Source of the DNA: Arthrobacter sp. B3I4
GTDB lineage: Bacteria > Actinomycetota > Actinomycetes > Actinomycetales > Micrococcaceae
Direction: 5' to 3'
DNA length: 64,000 nt
Assembly (NCBI RefSeq): GCF_030816855.1
Contig: NZ_JAUSYK010000001.1
Coordinates: forward strand, 1,116,001-1,180,000
Shown: one piece after another, positions 53,384 to 61,231 of the stretch
Numbering within the stretch: the stretch's first letter is position 1
How the letters are laid out: each line of letters opens with the position of its first letter
Program-made: the position numbers and the translations under genes
The notes under the pieces: model-generated
Told to the model about the DNA's origin: nothing
The model's database searches: none
What the model saw: the letters and a program-made list of their open reading frames with translations, nothing else

Positions 53384-54496
53384 ATGTCCTCCACCAAACG
53401 CGTCGCCGTCATCGGCGGCGGCATCCTCGGCGTCTCCACCGCTGTCCATCTGCTGCGCGAAGGGGCCTCCGTGGTCCTTTTGAGCGAACAAGGCCTGGCC
53501 AGCGGGGCCTCCGGCCGCTCCTTGTCCTGGCTGAACTCCGCCGGTGAGCGATCCACCCCGTACCACCAGCTCCGCGTCGCCGGCGTGGACCGCTACCGCA
53601 CGCTCTTCGCCGCGGACCCGGACCGGGACTGGCTGCAGTTCGGCGGCGGCGTGATGTGGCACGCCGCTGGCCAGCGGTCCGCGACGCAGGCCCGCCACGA
53701 CTACGAGACTTCCATTGGGTACAACTCCAAGCTCGTCGAGCCAGACCAGATTGCCGCGGTGGCTCCCGGAATCGACGCGGCGGCCGTGCCGGAGGCCGCG
53801 ATCTTCAACCCCGGCGAGGGCTGGGTCAGCCTGCCCGAGCTGGTGGACTTCCTGATGGAGGAGTTCCACGCCCTGGGCGGGGAACTCGTCCTCAACGCCG
53901 GCAAGGTCTCGGTCACGGTCGACGGCGGCCGGGCCACCGGTGTCGAGACGGCCGCCGGCGGGACTTACGCGGCGGACGCGGTGCTGGTGGCGTGCGGCGC
54001 CGCGACCCCCTCCGTTGTTGCGCCGCTAGGCGTCGAGATCCCCAACGGGTCGCCGGTGTCCATGCTGGTGCTGACCAAAACCGTGGAACACGGGCTCAGG
54101 GCCGTGCTGAACACACCCCGGGCCGCGGTCCGGCCGAACCCGGGCAACACCCTGGCCCTGGACCATGACTGGTACGAAGAGCACATCACCGAACACGCCG
54201 ACGGCACCTTCAGCATCCCGGACGAGGTGGTCCAGGAACTCGCGGACGAAGCCTCCAAGCTGATCGCCGGCAACCCCGAGCTCAAGCCGGCCTCCTGGAA
54301 GATCGGGTACAAGCCCATCCCGGGCGACGGCGAGCCCGTCCTCGGCGAACTCGGCCAGGTGCCCGGCTGCTTCGTGGCCTTTACCCACTCCGGCGCCACG
54401 CTGGGCCTGATTGCCGGCGAACTGCTCGCGGGCGAGATCGTGACCGGCAAGAAGCACCCGATGCTTGCCACCTTCCGGCCGGGGCGCTTCTCCTGA
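53384..54496 (+). CDS. FAD-dependent oxidoreductase, DAO family
   Basis: A 370-aa D-amino-acid oxidase/glycine oxidase-type flavoprotein. The dinucleotide motif RVAVIGGGILGVSTAVHLLREG opens the protein, and GLASGASGRSLSWLN and FVAFTHSGATLGLIAGELLA are typical FAD contacts. It follows the dehydrogenase by 64 bp, with AAGAAAGG before the ATG. It probably oxidises a secondary or primary amine of the imported substrate, producing an imine and H2O2. It ends the operon and is convergent to the SDR gene at 54597. Confidence 0.92.
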   Translation: MSSTKRVAVIGGGILGVSTAVHLLREGASVVLLSEQGLASGASGRSLSWLNSAGERSTPYHQLRVAGVDRYRTLFAADPDRDWLQFGGGVMWHAAGQRSATQARHDYETSIGYNSKLVEPDQIAAVAPGIDAAAVPEAAIFNPGEGWVSLPELVDFLMEEFHALGGELVLNAGKVSVTVDGGRATGVETAAGGTYAADAVLVACGAATPSVVAPLGVEIPNGSPVSMLVLTKTVEHGLRAVLNTPRAAVRPNPGNTLALDHDWYEEHITEHADGTFSIPDEVVQELADEASKLIAGNPELKPASWKIGYKPIPGDGEPVLGELGQVPGCFVAFTHSGATLGLIAGELLAGEIVTGKKHPMLATFRPGRFS

Positions 54497-54596
54497 CCTA
54501 GGCTCGGTGAGCAGCCCGGGCTGAGCCTGCAACGCTACGACGGCGGTGGAACAACCCGACGTCGTCGTAGTGCTTGTCGATGGTGCCGCCGCCGGG

Positions 54597-55328
54597 TCAG
54601 GCCAGACGCACTCCGGTGGCCCGGGCCAGATGATCCACCAGCTCGTCCTGGAACTGCTCGTCATACACCGCGGGTTGGGCTTTCGCCCGGCGCTGATGGT
54701 GCCAGTAGCCGCCGGAGGTGAGCGCCTCCGGGTCTTCACTCGTGGCGAGCCATACCTGCGTGAGATGTCCTAGGCGCAAGTCGTCGGGCGCACCCGGGCC
54801 GCCCATCTTCGTAGGCACCCAACCGGGGTCCACGGCGTTGCTGAGGACGTCCGGCCAGGCCCGGGCGACGTAGGCAGCGAGAGCGGTGACGTAGAGCTTG
54901 CTGTCCGAATAGGAGACGCTCGGGTCCCGGCCGCCCGAGGCGATGCCTGAGAAGGCGGCGTGGCCGCCACGGTGCATACCGCTGCTGAGATAAATCAGCC
55001 GGCGCGGGCGGGGGATCAGCGCGGTGAGGACGTAGGGGGCGAAGACGTTGACCTGCAGGATCTGCGGTCCGTGCAGCACGCCGGCGTTGTGCACCACCGA
55101 GTCCACTGCCCCGCCCGGGTTCACCTGTTCCGCGACGGCGCGCGTTTGCTCGAGGTCCGACAGGTCCCCGATCACTCCCGTCGCGCCGCGGTCAAGGAGG
55201 TCCTGCACCGCGGTGAGGCGCTCGGCGCTGCGTGCGTGTACAACGACGTCGTGGCCGTTCCGGAGCAAGGATTCCGCGGTGGCCCGGCCGAGTCCGTCAG
55301 TTGATCCCGTAATGAAAATGCGACCCAT
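54597..55328 (-). CDS. SDR family NAD(P)-dependent oxidoreductase
   Basis: A 243-aa short-chain dehydrogenase. The cofactor motif FITGSTDGLGRATAESLL opens the protein, the NNAG-type segment is VHNAGVLHGPQ, and the catalytic pair is in VSYSDSKLYVTALA (Tyr-Xaa3-Lys). GATACT on the complement (55336-55341) ends 7 nt before the ATG, consistent with a leaderless transcript. The substrate is unknown. Confidence 0.92.
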   Translation of the reverse strand: MGRIFITGSTDGLGRATAESLLRNGHDVVVHARSAERLTAVQDLLDRGATGVIGDLSDLEQTRAVAEQVNPGGAVDSVVHNAGVLHGPQILQVNVFAPYVLTALIPRPRRLIYLSSGMHRGGHAAFSGIASGGRDPSVSYSDSKLYVTALAAYVARAWPDVLSNAVDPGWVPTKMGGPGAPDDLRLGHLTQVWLATSEDPEALTSGGYWHHQRRAKAQPAVYDEQFQDELVDHLARATGVRLA

Positions 55329-55379
55329 AGCTTCGAGTATCGGCCCTCCGGCCGCACTCCGGATACCACCCCGGACGCA

Positions 55380-55414
55380 AACGACGACGGCGGGAGCCTC
55401 CCGCCGTCGTCGTT
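55380..55414 (-). terminator. Strong hairpin terminator after the 67-aa gene
   Basis: Positions 55380-55395 and 55399-55414 form a perfect 16-bp stem around GCC, 18 bp past the stop of the leftward 67-aa gene. TTTGCG follows on that strand. Confidence 0.75.
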
Positions 55415-55431
55415 GTGCGCTTGTTGAGGTG

Positions 55432-55635
55432 CTAGGCGGAGGCGGACTCCAGGTTGCCCGCGCCGTGGTTCAGGCTGAGCGTAAAGGTGTTGGGGCCGCT
55501 GGCGTGGACCGCGATGTTGGACTTTGCGGTGTTGTGGCGGACCGAGAGGTCGTGGACCAGGGCGTCCAGCTCGTGGTGCATGGTGGAGCGGTCCACGAGC
55601 TTGTGGGTGACAGTGTTGGCAGTTTCAAACGTCAT
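55432..55635 (-). CDS. Small hypothetical protein (67 aa)
   Basis: Starts at ATG 55633-55635 (MTFETANTVTHKLVDRST) with GGAAG about 11 nt upstream. It is polar, with two predicted helices/strands and no motif I know. It is flanked by its own terminator downstream and a 10-bp hairpin upstream (55669-55692), so it is a stand-alone transcription unit, which supports it being a real gene. Confidence 0.7.
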   Translation of the reverse strand: MTFETANTVTHKLVDRSTMHHELDALVHDLSVRHNTAKSNIAVHASGPNTFTLSLNHGAGNLESASA

Positions 55636-55668
55636 TGTTCAGTGCTTCCATTTCTGAATCCGGATGTC

Positions 55669-55692
55669 CGGCTCCGCACCGATGCGGAGCCG
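55669..55692 (-). other. Hairpin upstream of the 67-aa gene
   Basis: CGGCTCCGCA (55669-55678) and TGCGGAGCCG (55683-55692) form a perfect 10-bp stem with loop CCGA. It lies 34-57 bp before the start codon: either a leader hairpin or a terminator for leftward read-through from the SQR gene. The remaining 240 bp up to 55930 shows nothing else recognisable. Confidence 0.6.
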
Positions 55693-55930
55693 CCGTAACC
55701 AACCGGGACACCCGAGACCGTGGCGGCTCTGCGAGCTCACCGGTTTGGCCTCATTGCGTCCACCAGGATGGTGCCCCCGGGCCGCGTCCGACGTTGGGCG
55801 TCAGAAGCGGACCTGAGGGCTGTGCAGGCCGGGGACTAATGCCCCGTCTGCCTTTTCATCATGCACAGCGCCGGGCTGACGGCTCAAGCCAGATCGCGAT
55901 TGTTGCAGGTGAGACTCGTCACAACCCACG

Positions 55931-57127
55931 TCAGGCGCGGCCCTTGAGGATCAGACGCCAGTAGATCTGGGGAAAAATGTCGCGGTCCACGATCCAGGAC
56001 AGCCGGGTCTCCTTCCACGTTGGCACCTTGGGGATGGTGGGCATGGGCTGGAACTGGTCATCGAACTCCGCGAAGACAACCGTCGAGCGGGAGACCGTGA
56101 AGGGGCACACGGAGTAGCCGTCGTATTTCTGCTTCAAGGGCTTCCCCTTTCGGACGGCCACCAAGTTCTTGGCGAGGACCTTGGTCTGCTTCCGCAGGGA
56201 GCCGCCGGACTTCGAGTTGGTGGTGGCCGCGGCGTCCCCCAGTGACCAGACGTTTGGAAACCTGGCGTGCCGGAGAGTCTGCGGATTCACTTCAACGAAG
56301 CCGCCGGCGTCACCCGCGGCGGGCAGCTTGGTCGCCTTGAGCCAGTCCGGGGCCGACTGGGGCGGGACGGCGTTAAGCACGTCGTAGTGCAGTTCCTCGG
56401 TGGATCCGGTCGCATGGTCCTGGATGCGAGCGGTCTGCGCCGCAGGATCCACGGAAACCAGTTCGCTGTTGAGCCGCAACTCAATGCCGTACTCGGCAAT
56501 CTTGCGGTTCAGCTCTTCGTCGACGCCGGGCACACCGAACACCGTGGGGTAGGGCTGCACCATCACCACGCGGATGTCTTGCAGCACGCCCTGCTCCCGC
56601 CAGTAATCGCACGCCAGATACATCGGCTTCTGTGCAGCGCCGCCGCACTTGATCGGCCCGGCAGGCATGGTAAAAACGGCGGTTCCGGACTTGAGCGCGC
56701 TGAGAAGTGTCCACGACTTGGCTGCCAGGCCGAACTCATAGTGGGACGCTCCGGCCGGGGAGTGGACGGCCTCGGCCAGGCCCGGGATCTTCCCCCAGTC
56801 CAACTGCAGGCCGGGGCAGACCACCAGATGCCCGTAACCAAGCTGCCCGCCGGAGGCCAGCGACACCGTGCTGGCAGCCGGGTCCACGTCCACCACGCTG
56901 TCCCGGACCCATTCCACGCCGCGGGGCATAACGGAACGCTGCGGCCGGGTTGCCTCCGACGCGCTCGCGCGCCCGCCGGCGATGTGGGAGAACAGCGGCT
57001 GGAAGAAGTGCTGCTCTTTCGGCTCGACCACGGCGACATCCTTTACCCCGTAACGGCGGAGGCGCCCCGCGAGGGAAAGGCCGGCGTTGCCGCCGCCGAT
57101 GATCACGACCTCGTGCTGCCCGGCCAC
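55931..57127 (-). CDS. sqr: Sulfide:quinone oxidoreductase-like flavoprotein
   Basis: A 398-aa membrane-associated FAD enzyme of the type II SQR group. It has VVIIGGGNAGLSLAGRLRR (FAD), the catalytic cysteine region GPIKCGGAAQKPMYLACDYW and VVMVQPYPTVFGVPGVDEEL. A C-terminal amphipathic/hydrophobic segment follows SVCPFTVSRSTVVFAEF. It oxidises sulfide (or persulfide precursors) and reduces the quinone pool, mainly for detoxification in heterotrophs. No rhodanese or persulfide dioxygenase gene is adjacent. It follows the DUF2945 gene by 5 bp in one transcription unit. Confidence 0.9.
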   Translation of the reverse strand: MAGQHEVVIIGGGNAGLSLAGRLRRYGVKDVAVVEPKEQHFFQPLFSHIAGGRASASEATRPQRSVMPRGVEWVRDSVVDVDPAASTVSLASGGQLGYGHLVVCPGLQLDWGKIPGLAEAVHSPAGASHYEFGLAAKSWTLLSALKSGTAVFTMPAGPIKCGGAAQKPMYLACDYWREQGVLQDIRVVMVQPYPTVFGVPGVDEELNRKIAEYGIELRLNSELVSVDPAAQTARIQDHATGSTEELHYDVLNAVPPQSAPDWLKATKLPAAGDAGGFVEVNPQTLRHARFPNVWSLGDAAATTNSKSGGSLRKQTKVLAKNLVAVRKGKPLKQKYDGYSVCPFTVSRSTVVFAEFDDQFQPMPTIPKVPTWKETRLSWIVDRDIFPQIYWRLILKGRA

Positions 57128-57132
57128 GGCCT

Positions 57133-57339
57133 TTACTTCTTCTCTGTCAGGGCGGAGGCTTTGTGCGCGGCCCGGGCGCCGGTTTTCGCGGACTCCACCA
57201 CGTACTGCGGCTCATCCTCACTGGCCCGGTGGGTGTGTCCGTCCAGCTCAAAGTCGCTGACTTTCTTTTCTACGATCTTGCCGTGGGTGGCGCCCTGGGA
57301 CGTGTTCCATTCCACCGGAGTTCCCTTGCTCAGCGACAT
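57133..57339 (-). CDS. DUF2945 family protein
   Basis: A 68-aa protein from ATG 57337-57339 (AGGAG upstream). It has the family pattern KGTPVEWNTSQGATHGKIVE, with DEPQYVVESAKTGARAAHKAS at the C-terminus. It is related to the SH3-like hypervirulence-associated (HVA1) proteins, and its function is unknown. It is the first gene of a two-gene unit with the SQR-like enzyme. Confidence 0.88.
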   Translation of the reverse strand: MSLSKGTPVEWNTSQGATHGKIVEKKVSDFELDGHTHRASEDEPQYVVESAKTGARAAHKASALTEKK

Positions 57340-57518
57340 CGGTGCTCCTCTGGTAGGTCGGGTCCAGCAGCGCAGGGGGATCAGCCGCTGAAGTCTCAAT
57401 GGTAAGCATGATGAGCTTTATTGGGTACCGTCCGGTCCCGCCGCCAACTGGCCGCCGCTTTCGGACTGACGGTCCCCGTGCCCGTTTTGCGGTTCGCGTT
57501 GGAGACGCTTGTCCTGCC

Positions 57519-57557
57519 TAGAATGAGGCCCACGGCGTTTGGCCTTATGGCCATAAG
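57519..57557 (+). promoter_or_regulatory. -10 box and palindrome before the DapA-like gene
   Basis: TAGAAT (57519-57524) is a good -10 box. The perfect palindrome CTTATGG-CCATAAG (57544-57557) lies just downstream, between it and the ribosome site, where a bound repressor would block transcription. Confidence 0.5.
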
Positions 57558-57579
57558 CTCCCGGCAAGGAGTTGGACGA

Positions 57580-58476
57580 ATGTTTACCGGCCTGAGTGCC
57601 TTCCCCCTGACCCCCCTCGCGAATGACGCGGTCGACGAGGCCGCCTTCGTCCGCCTCGTCGAACGGCTGGTCGAGGCAAACGTTGATTCGATCACGGCGC
57701 TCGGTTCCACCGGCTCCTACGCCTACCTGAGCAGCCAGGAGCGGAGCCGGGTCGCCCGGCTGGCTGTCGAGTATGCCGCCGGGACGCCCGTGTTCGTTGG
57801 CGTTGGGGCGCTGCGGACCTCGCAGGTCCTCGCGAACGCGGAGCAGGCCGAGCAGGCCGGGGCCGCCGGACTGTTGCTCGCCCCGATGACCTATCAGCCG
57901 CTCACGGACGACGACGTCTACGAACTCTTCCGCGCGGTATCGGAGAACTCCCCGCTACCGGTGATCGTGTACGACAACCCGGGCACCACACACTTCAGCT
58001 TCAGCACCGAACTTTATGGACGCATCGCCGCCCTGCCCGGGGTCGCGTCGATCAAGATTCCGGCCCTGCCGGCCGATCCCGAGCAGGCGCGGGCGAGGCT
58101 CCGGAACCTCCGGGCGGCCCTCCCTGGCGGCGTGAGCATCGGGGTTTCCGGCGACGCCGCGGCCGCCGCCGGGCTGGCGGCCGGCTGCGACGCCTGGTAC
58201 TCCGTCATCGGTGGCACGTTGCCAGCCGTGGCGTTACGGATCACCCGCGCCGCCCTGCACGGGCGGCCCGCCGAGGCGCTGGCCGAGTCCGAACGGCTGG
58301 CGCCGCTGTGGCGGTTGTTCGCCGAGTTCGGCGGCAGCATCCGAGTCGTGGCAGCAATCGCCGAACACCTGGGGCTGGCGCCACAGGCAAGCCTGCCTCT
58401 GCCCATCCTGGGGCTGACAGGGCGGGAGCGGGCCCTTGTTGCCGCCGTCGTCGACGAACTCGGACTGGCCGACTAA
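57580..58476 (+). CDS. Dihydrodipicolinate synthase (DapA)/N-acetylneuraminate lyase family protein
   Basis: A 298-aa class I aldolase-fold enzyme. ATG 57580 has AAGGAG 9 nt upstream and matches the family start MFTGLSAFPLTPL; the frame extending to 57421 crosses the promoter. The Schiff-base lysine lies in GVASIKIPALP, the proton-relay Tyr in VIVYDNPGTTHFSF, and GSTGSYAYLSSQER corresponds to the GTTGE-type loop. It lacks the strict DapA pattern, so a pyruvate-dependent aldolase or lyase acting on another keto acid is likely. No lysine genes are nearby. Confidence 0.9.
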   Translation: MFTGLSAFPLTPLANDAVDEAAFVRLVERLVEANVDSITALGSTGSYAYLSSQERSRVARLAVEYAAGTPVFVGVGALRTSQVLANAEQAEQAGAAGLLLAPMTYQPLTDDDVYELFRAVSENSPLPVIVYDNPGTTHFSFSTELYGRIAALPGVASIKIPALPADPEQARARLRNLRAALPGGVSIGVSGDAAAAAGLAAGCDAWYSVIGGTLPAVALRITRAALHGRPAEALAESERLAPLWRLFAEFGGSIRVVAAIAEHLGLAPQASLPLPILGLTGRERALVAAVVDELGLAD

Positions 58477-58529
58477 CCCGGACATACACGGTGTCCGCAC
58501 CACGGATCCCGCACGCCCGGAAGAAGGCT

Positions 58530-59360
58530 TCAGTCCTCGATGGCTGTGCTCACGCTGACGTCCCGCCACTGGTCCAGGTCCGCGCGTTCGGCCTGCGCAA
58601 CGGCACCAAAGGCGTCGAACGCATCCTCACCGAGCACCAGCAGGGCCGGCGGGTTCTCGCTTTCGACGACGGCCAGGATGGCTTCCGCCGCCTTGGCGGG
58701 GTCGCCCGGCTGGGTGCCGTGGATGGTGTCATGCTCTTTGCGGCGCCTGCCGGCGGTGTCCGCATAGTCCTCGATCGGCGTCGCCGACTGGGTCAGCGAC
58801 CGGCCGGCAAAGTCTGTCCGGAACGCGCCCGGTTCCACGACGGTGACGTTGATGCCCAGCGGCTGCAGTTCTTTCCGCAGGGACCCCGAGAGGCCCTCCA
58901 GGGCAGCCTTGGTGGCGGAGTAGTATCCGGACCCGGCCGGACTAATCCGGGCGCCGATCGAGGAGATGTTGAGAATGGATCCGGCCCGTCTGGCGCGCAT
59001 GTCCGGGAGGACCGCCTTGATCATGTCGATGGCACCAAAAACGTTGGTGTCGAACAATCGCCGGATGTCGGCGTCGTCTGCTTCCTCAACTGCCGCTCGG
59101 TATCCGTACCCGGCATTGTTGACCAGCACATCGACAGCGCCGAAACGGGCCTGCGCCTGCTGCACCGCAGCTGTGATCTGCTCCCGGTCGGTGACATCGA
59201 GGGGGAGTGCCAGCGCCGTCTCCGGGTAGGCCGCCCCGAGCTCGTGCAGCGTCTCGGTGTTCCGCGCGGTGACTACCGCACGGTGGCCGCGGGCAAGGAC
59301 CGTTTCTGCGAGGGCCCGGCCGAGACCGGTCGAGCATCCAGTGATGAGCCAGGTTGCCAT
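58530..59360 (-). CDS. SDR family oxidoreductase
   Basis: A 276-aa short-chain dehydrogenase. It has WLITGCSTGLGRALAETVLA (cofactor binding), VLVNNAGYGYRAAVEEADDA (NNAG motif) and GSGYYSATKAALEGLSGSLR (Tyr-Xaa3-Lys). TTTKR-like start context AAAGGACCCCCCA precedes the ATG. It resembles the oxidoreductases that act on medium-size carbonyls. It is convergent with the DapA-like gene; the physiological substrate is unknown. Confidence 0.92.
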   Translation of the reverse strand: MATWLITGCSTGLGRALAETVLARGHRAVVTARNTETLHELGAAYPETALALPLDVTDREQITAAVQQAQARFGAVDVLVNNAGYGYRAAVEEADDADIRRLFDTNVFGAIDMIKAVLPDMRARRAGSILNISSIGARISPAGSGYYSATKAALEGLSGSLRKELQPLGINVTVVEPGAFRTDFAGRSLTQSATPIEDYADTAGRRRKEHDTIHGTQPGDPAKAAEAILAVVESENPPALLVLGEDAFDAFGAVAQAERADLDQWRDVSVSTAIED

Positions 59361-59437
59361 TGGGGGGTCCTTTCGCTGGTTCTACTTATCCAACACGAGA
59401 ACGACGGCGGACGGCAGACCCGCCGGCGGCTGCGCCC

Positions 59438-61018
59438 CTACTTGGCCGTCGGCGTCGGCGTCGGCGTCGGGGTGGCCGTTGCCGCCGGGGCCTGCAGCTG
59501 GGCCGGGGTGAGTTTCATCCACGGGGAGTCCGGGGCGCCCTCGAGCATGGCCTGCGGGCTGTCCGACTGCGTCCACCATTTGGCTTCAAAGGCATAACCG
59601 TCGAAGAGGATCCGCGAACCGCGCTGGTAGACCGCCGTCGGGGACCAATCCGGGTAGGTGCCTGCCGGGATGGTCGTCCGCGGGCTGGGCCGGTCTCCCG
59701 GCAGCACGGGGCCGATCAGCTTCCAGGGGACGGTGGCGCCCTGCTCTACCGGGTTGTCGGGGCTGTCACCCTGGGTCCACCACTTGGCCTCGTACACGTT
59801 GCCGTGCCACACCGTCCGGTCCCCGGACACGTAGCGCGCGGTTTCCTTCCACACCGGGTAGGGGCTGGTGGAAGGATCGTCGGTGGCAGTCGGGGCGGCG
59901 GACGTAGCCGTAGCCTGTGGTTCGGCTGACATGGTGGGGATGACGTCGGCACCCAGAACGGTGGAGAAGTGGACGTCCCCCTGCTTGACGCCACTGCAGC
60001 TGTCCGAGACCTTGGTGACGTCCGGGTAGTTGCTTCCACAGGTACGGTCACGGTTGAGGGACCACATGGAGACCCTGCCGACGCCCTTTGACTTGGCGTA
60101 TTTGTTCAGCGAAGCGGCGTCGTCGAGGGTGAAGATTTCCCCTGCGATGTCGTTTTGTCCGATCATCGGGGTGAGGCCCAGCTTGCGCCAGACGGTGTCG
60201 GAACCAAGGTCCTCACCGTTGTCCCGGTACAGCGCCTGCACCTGCGTGTGGGCGGCGGCGGCAGCGGACGCGGAGGCCTGGTACATGGTCTGGCCGGCCG
60301 GTTTACTGGCGCTGAAATCCATGGTCATGATATTGACCCCGGTCACTTCGACGCCGGCGCGAAGAGTGCGTGCCACGGCGTCGCGCCCGGCCTGGGTCAG
60401 GCCTGCCGGGTCCGCGGGCAGCGTCAGCCACACGTCAAGGTTCTTTCCGCCGTTCTTGCGATCCTGCTGGAGGGCGGCGAGAGCCTTGCCGCGACGGTCA
60501 ATGGATGCTGCATCGGTGAGGGCGGCACCCTCGACGTCCAGGTCTATCGAGCGCAGGTCGTACCGCTCGACCACCTCGCGGTACGCGCCGGTAAGCCGGG
60601 ACTGGTCCGTGCACTCGAGCGCGAGTTCGCTGTTGCTCAGGCCGCCGAACGAGACCGAAACCGTCCCGCCGATCTGGCGGAATCTGGCGATCCGCCGGTC
60701 CAGATCCAGCTCCGTTTCGGCCGCGGCGAGACTGTAGGCGGCACCCCACGACGGCGTGCAGGGGTTCTCCTTGTCCGAAACGATGAAGGACAGTACGGCG
60801 CCCTTGGCCTCTGGAGTGGTCGGCGATTCGAAAGCAAACCTCGGCGTCGCGGTCACGTCGACGTAGCCGGAAAAGACTGAGGGGATCGAGGACGCGGCGG
60901 TGGCGTCCTGAAAGGAGCGGAGCCCCAGATACGACCCGCCGGTGAGTGCCAGCAGGACCAGAACAAGGACTCCGAGCCGCAGCTTTGAAAGGCGGCGTCC
61001 GGGAAAGCGGTTCGACAC
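59438..61018 (-). CDS. Membrane-anchored GH18-type hydrolase with two chitin-binding (CBM5/12) modules
   Basis: A 526-aa protein. A basic N-terminus and one transmembrane or uncleaved signal segment (about residues 14-33, LRLGVLVLVLLALTGGSYLG) precede a GH18-like domain (about 45-345). It contains GTVSVSFGG and the catalytic motif SIDLDVEG (DxDxE), then NIMTMDFS (Met/Asp substrate contacts) and VGRVSMWSLNRD. Two C-terminal CBM5/12 modules (YPVWKETARYVSGD..., YPDWSPTAVYQRGS...) each end in the Trp-Trp pair EAKWWTQ. It should cleave beta-1,4-GlcNAc-type polymers outside the cell. The divergent GT2 synthase suggests it may process that polymer. Confidence 0.9.
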   Translation of the reverse strand: MSNRFPGRRLSKLRLGVLVLVLLALTGGSYLGLRSFQDATAASSIPSVFSGYVDVTATPRFAFESPTTPEAKGAVLSFIVSDKENPCTPSWGAAYSLAAAETELDLDRRIARFRQIGGTVSVSFGGLSNSELALECTDQSRLTGAYREVVERYDLRSIDLDVEGAALTDAASIDRRGKALAALQQDRKNGGKNLDVWLTLPADPAGLTQAGRDAVARTLRAGVEVTGVNIMTMDFSASKPAGQTMYQASASAAAAAHTQVQALYRDNGEDLGSDTVWRKLGLTPMIGQNDIAGEIFTLDDAASLNKYAKSKGVGRVSMWSLNRDRTCGSNYPDVTKVSDSCSGVKQGDVHFSTVLGADVIPTMSAEPQATATSAAPTATDDPSTSPYPVWKETARYVSGDRTVWHGNVYEAKWWTQGDSPDNPVEQGATVPWKLIGPVLPGDRPSPRTTIPAGTYPDWSPTAVYQRGSRILFDGYAFEAKWWTQSDSPQAMLEGAPDSPWMKLTPAQLQAPAATATPTPTPTPTAK

Positions 61019-61231
61019 AGATTTACCCCAATACTTGTCGGAGAGTTGAAGCGCAACCCTTCCACGCGGATTCGCCGCCTTGTTCTCGCCGCCCGGCTTC
61101 GTAGTGAAGAAGCAGGGGGTGAGTCATTGGGCGTCGTGCGCTTAGTATAAGGGCAGACCGCGCTCCGCAATGACGGGGAGGGCGGCCTGCCGTGTGTCCG
61201 CTGGGGGTGCACAGTCTGGGGATGGGGAAGT
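61019..61231. promoter_or_regulatory. Divergent promoter region of the GH18 and GT2 genes
   Basis: 213 bp serve both genes. TATACT on the minus strand (complement of 61144-61149) is a good -10 for the GH18 gene, and the overlapping TATAAG (61146-61151) could serve the GT2 gene. No clear operator is visible. Confidence 0.4.
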
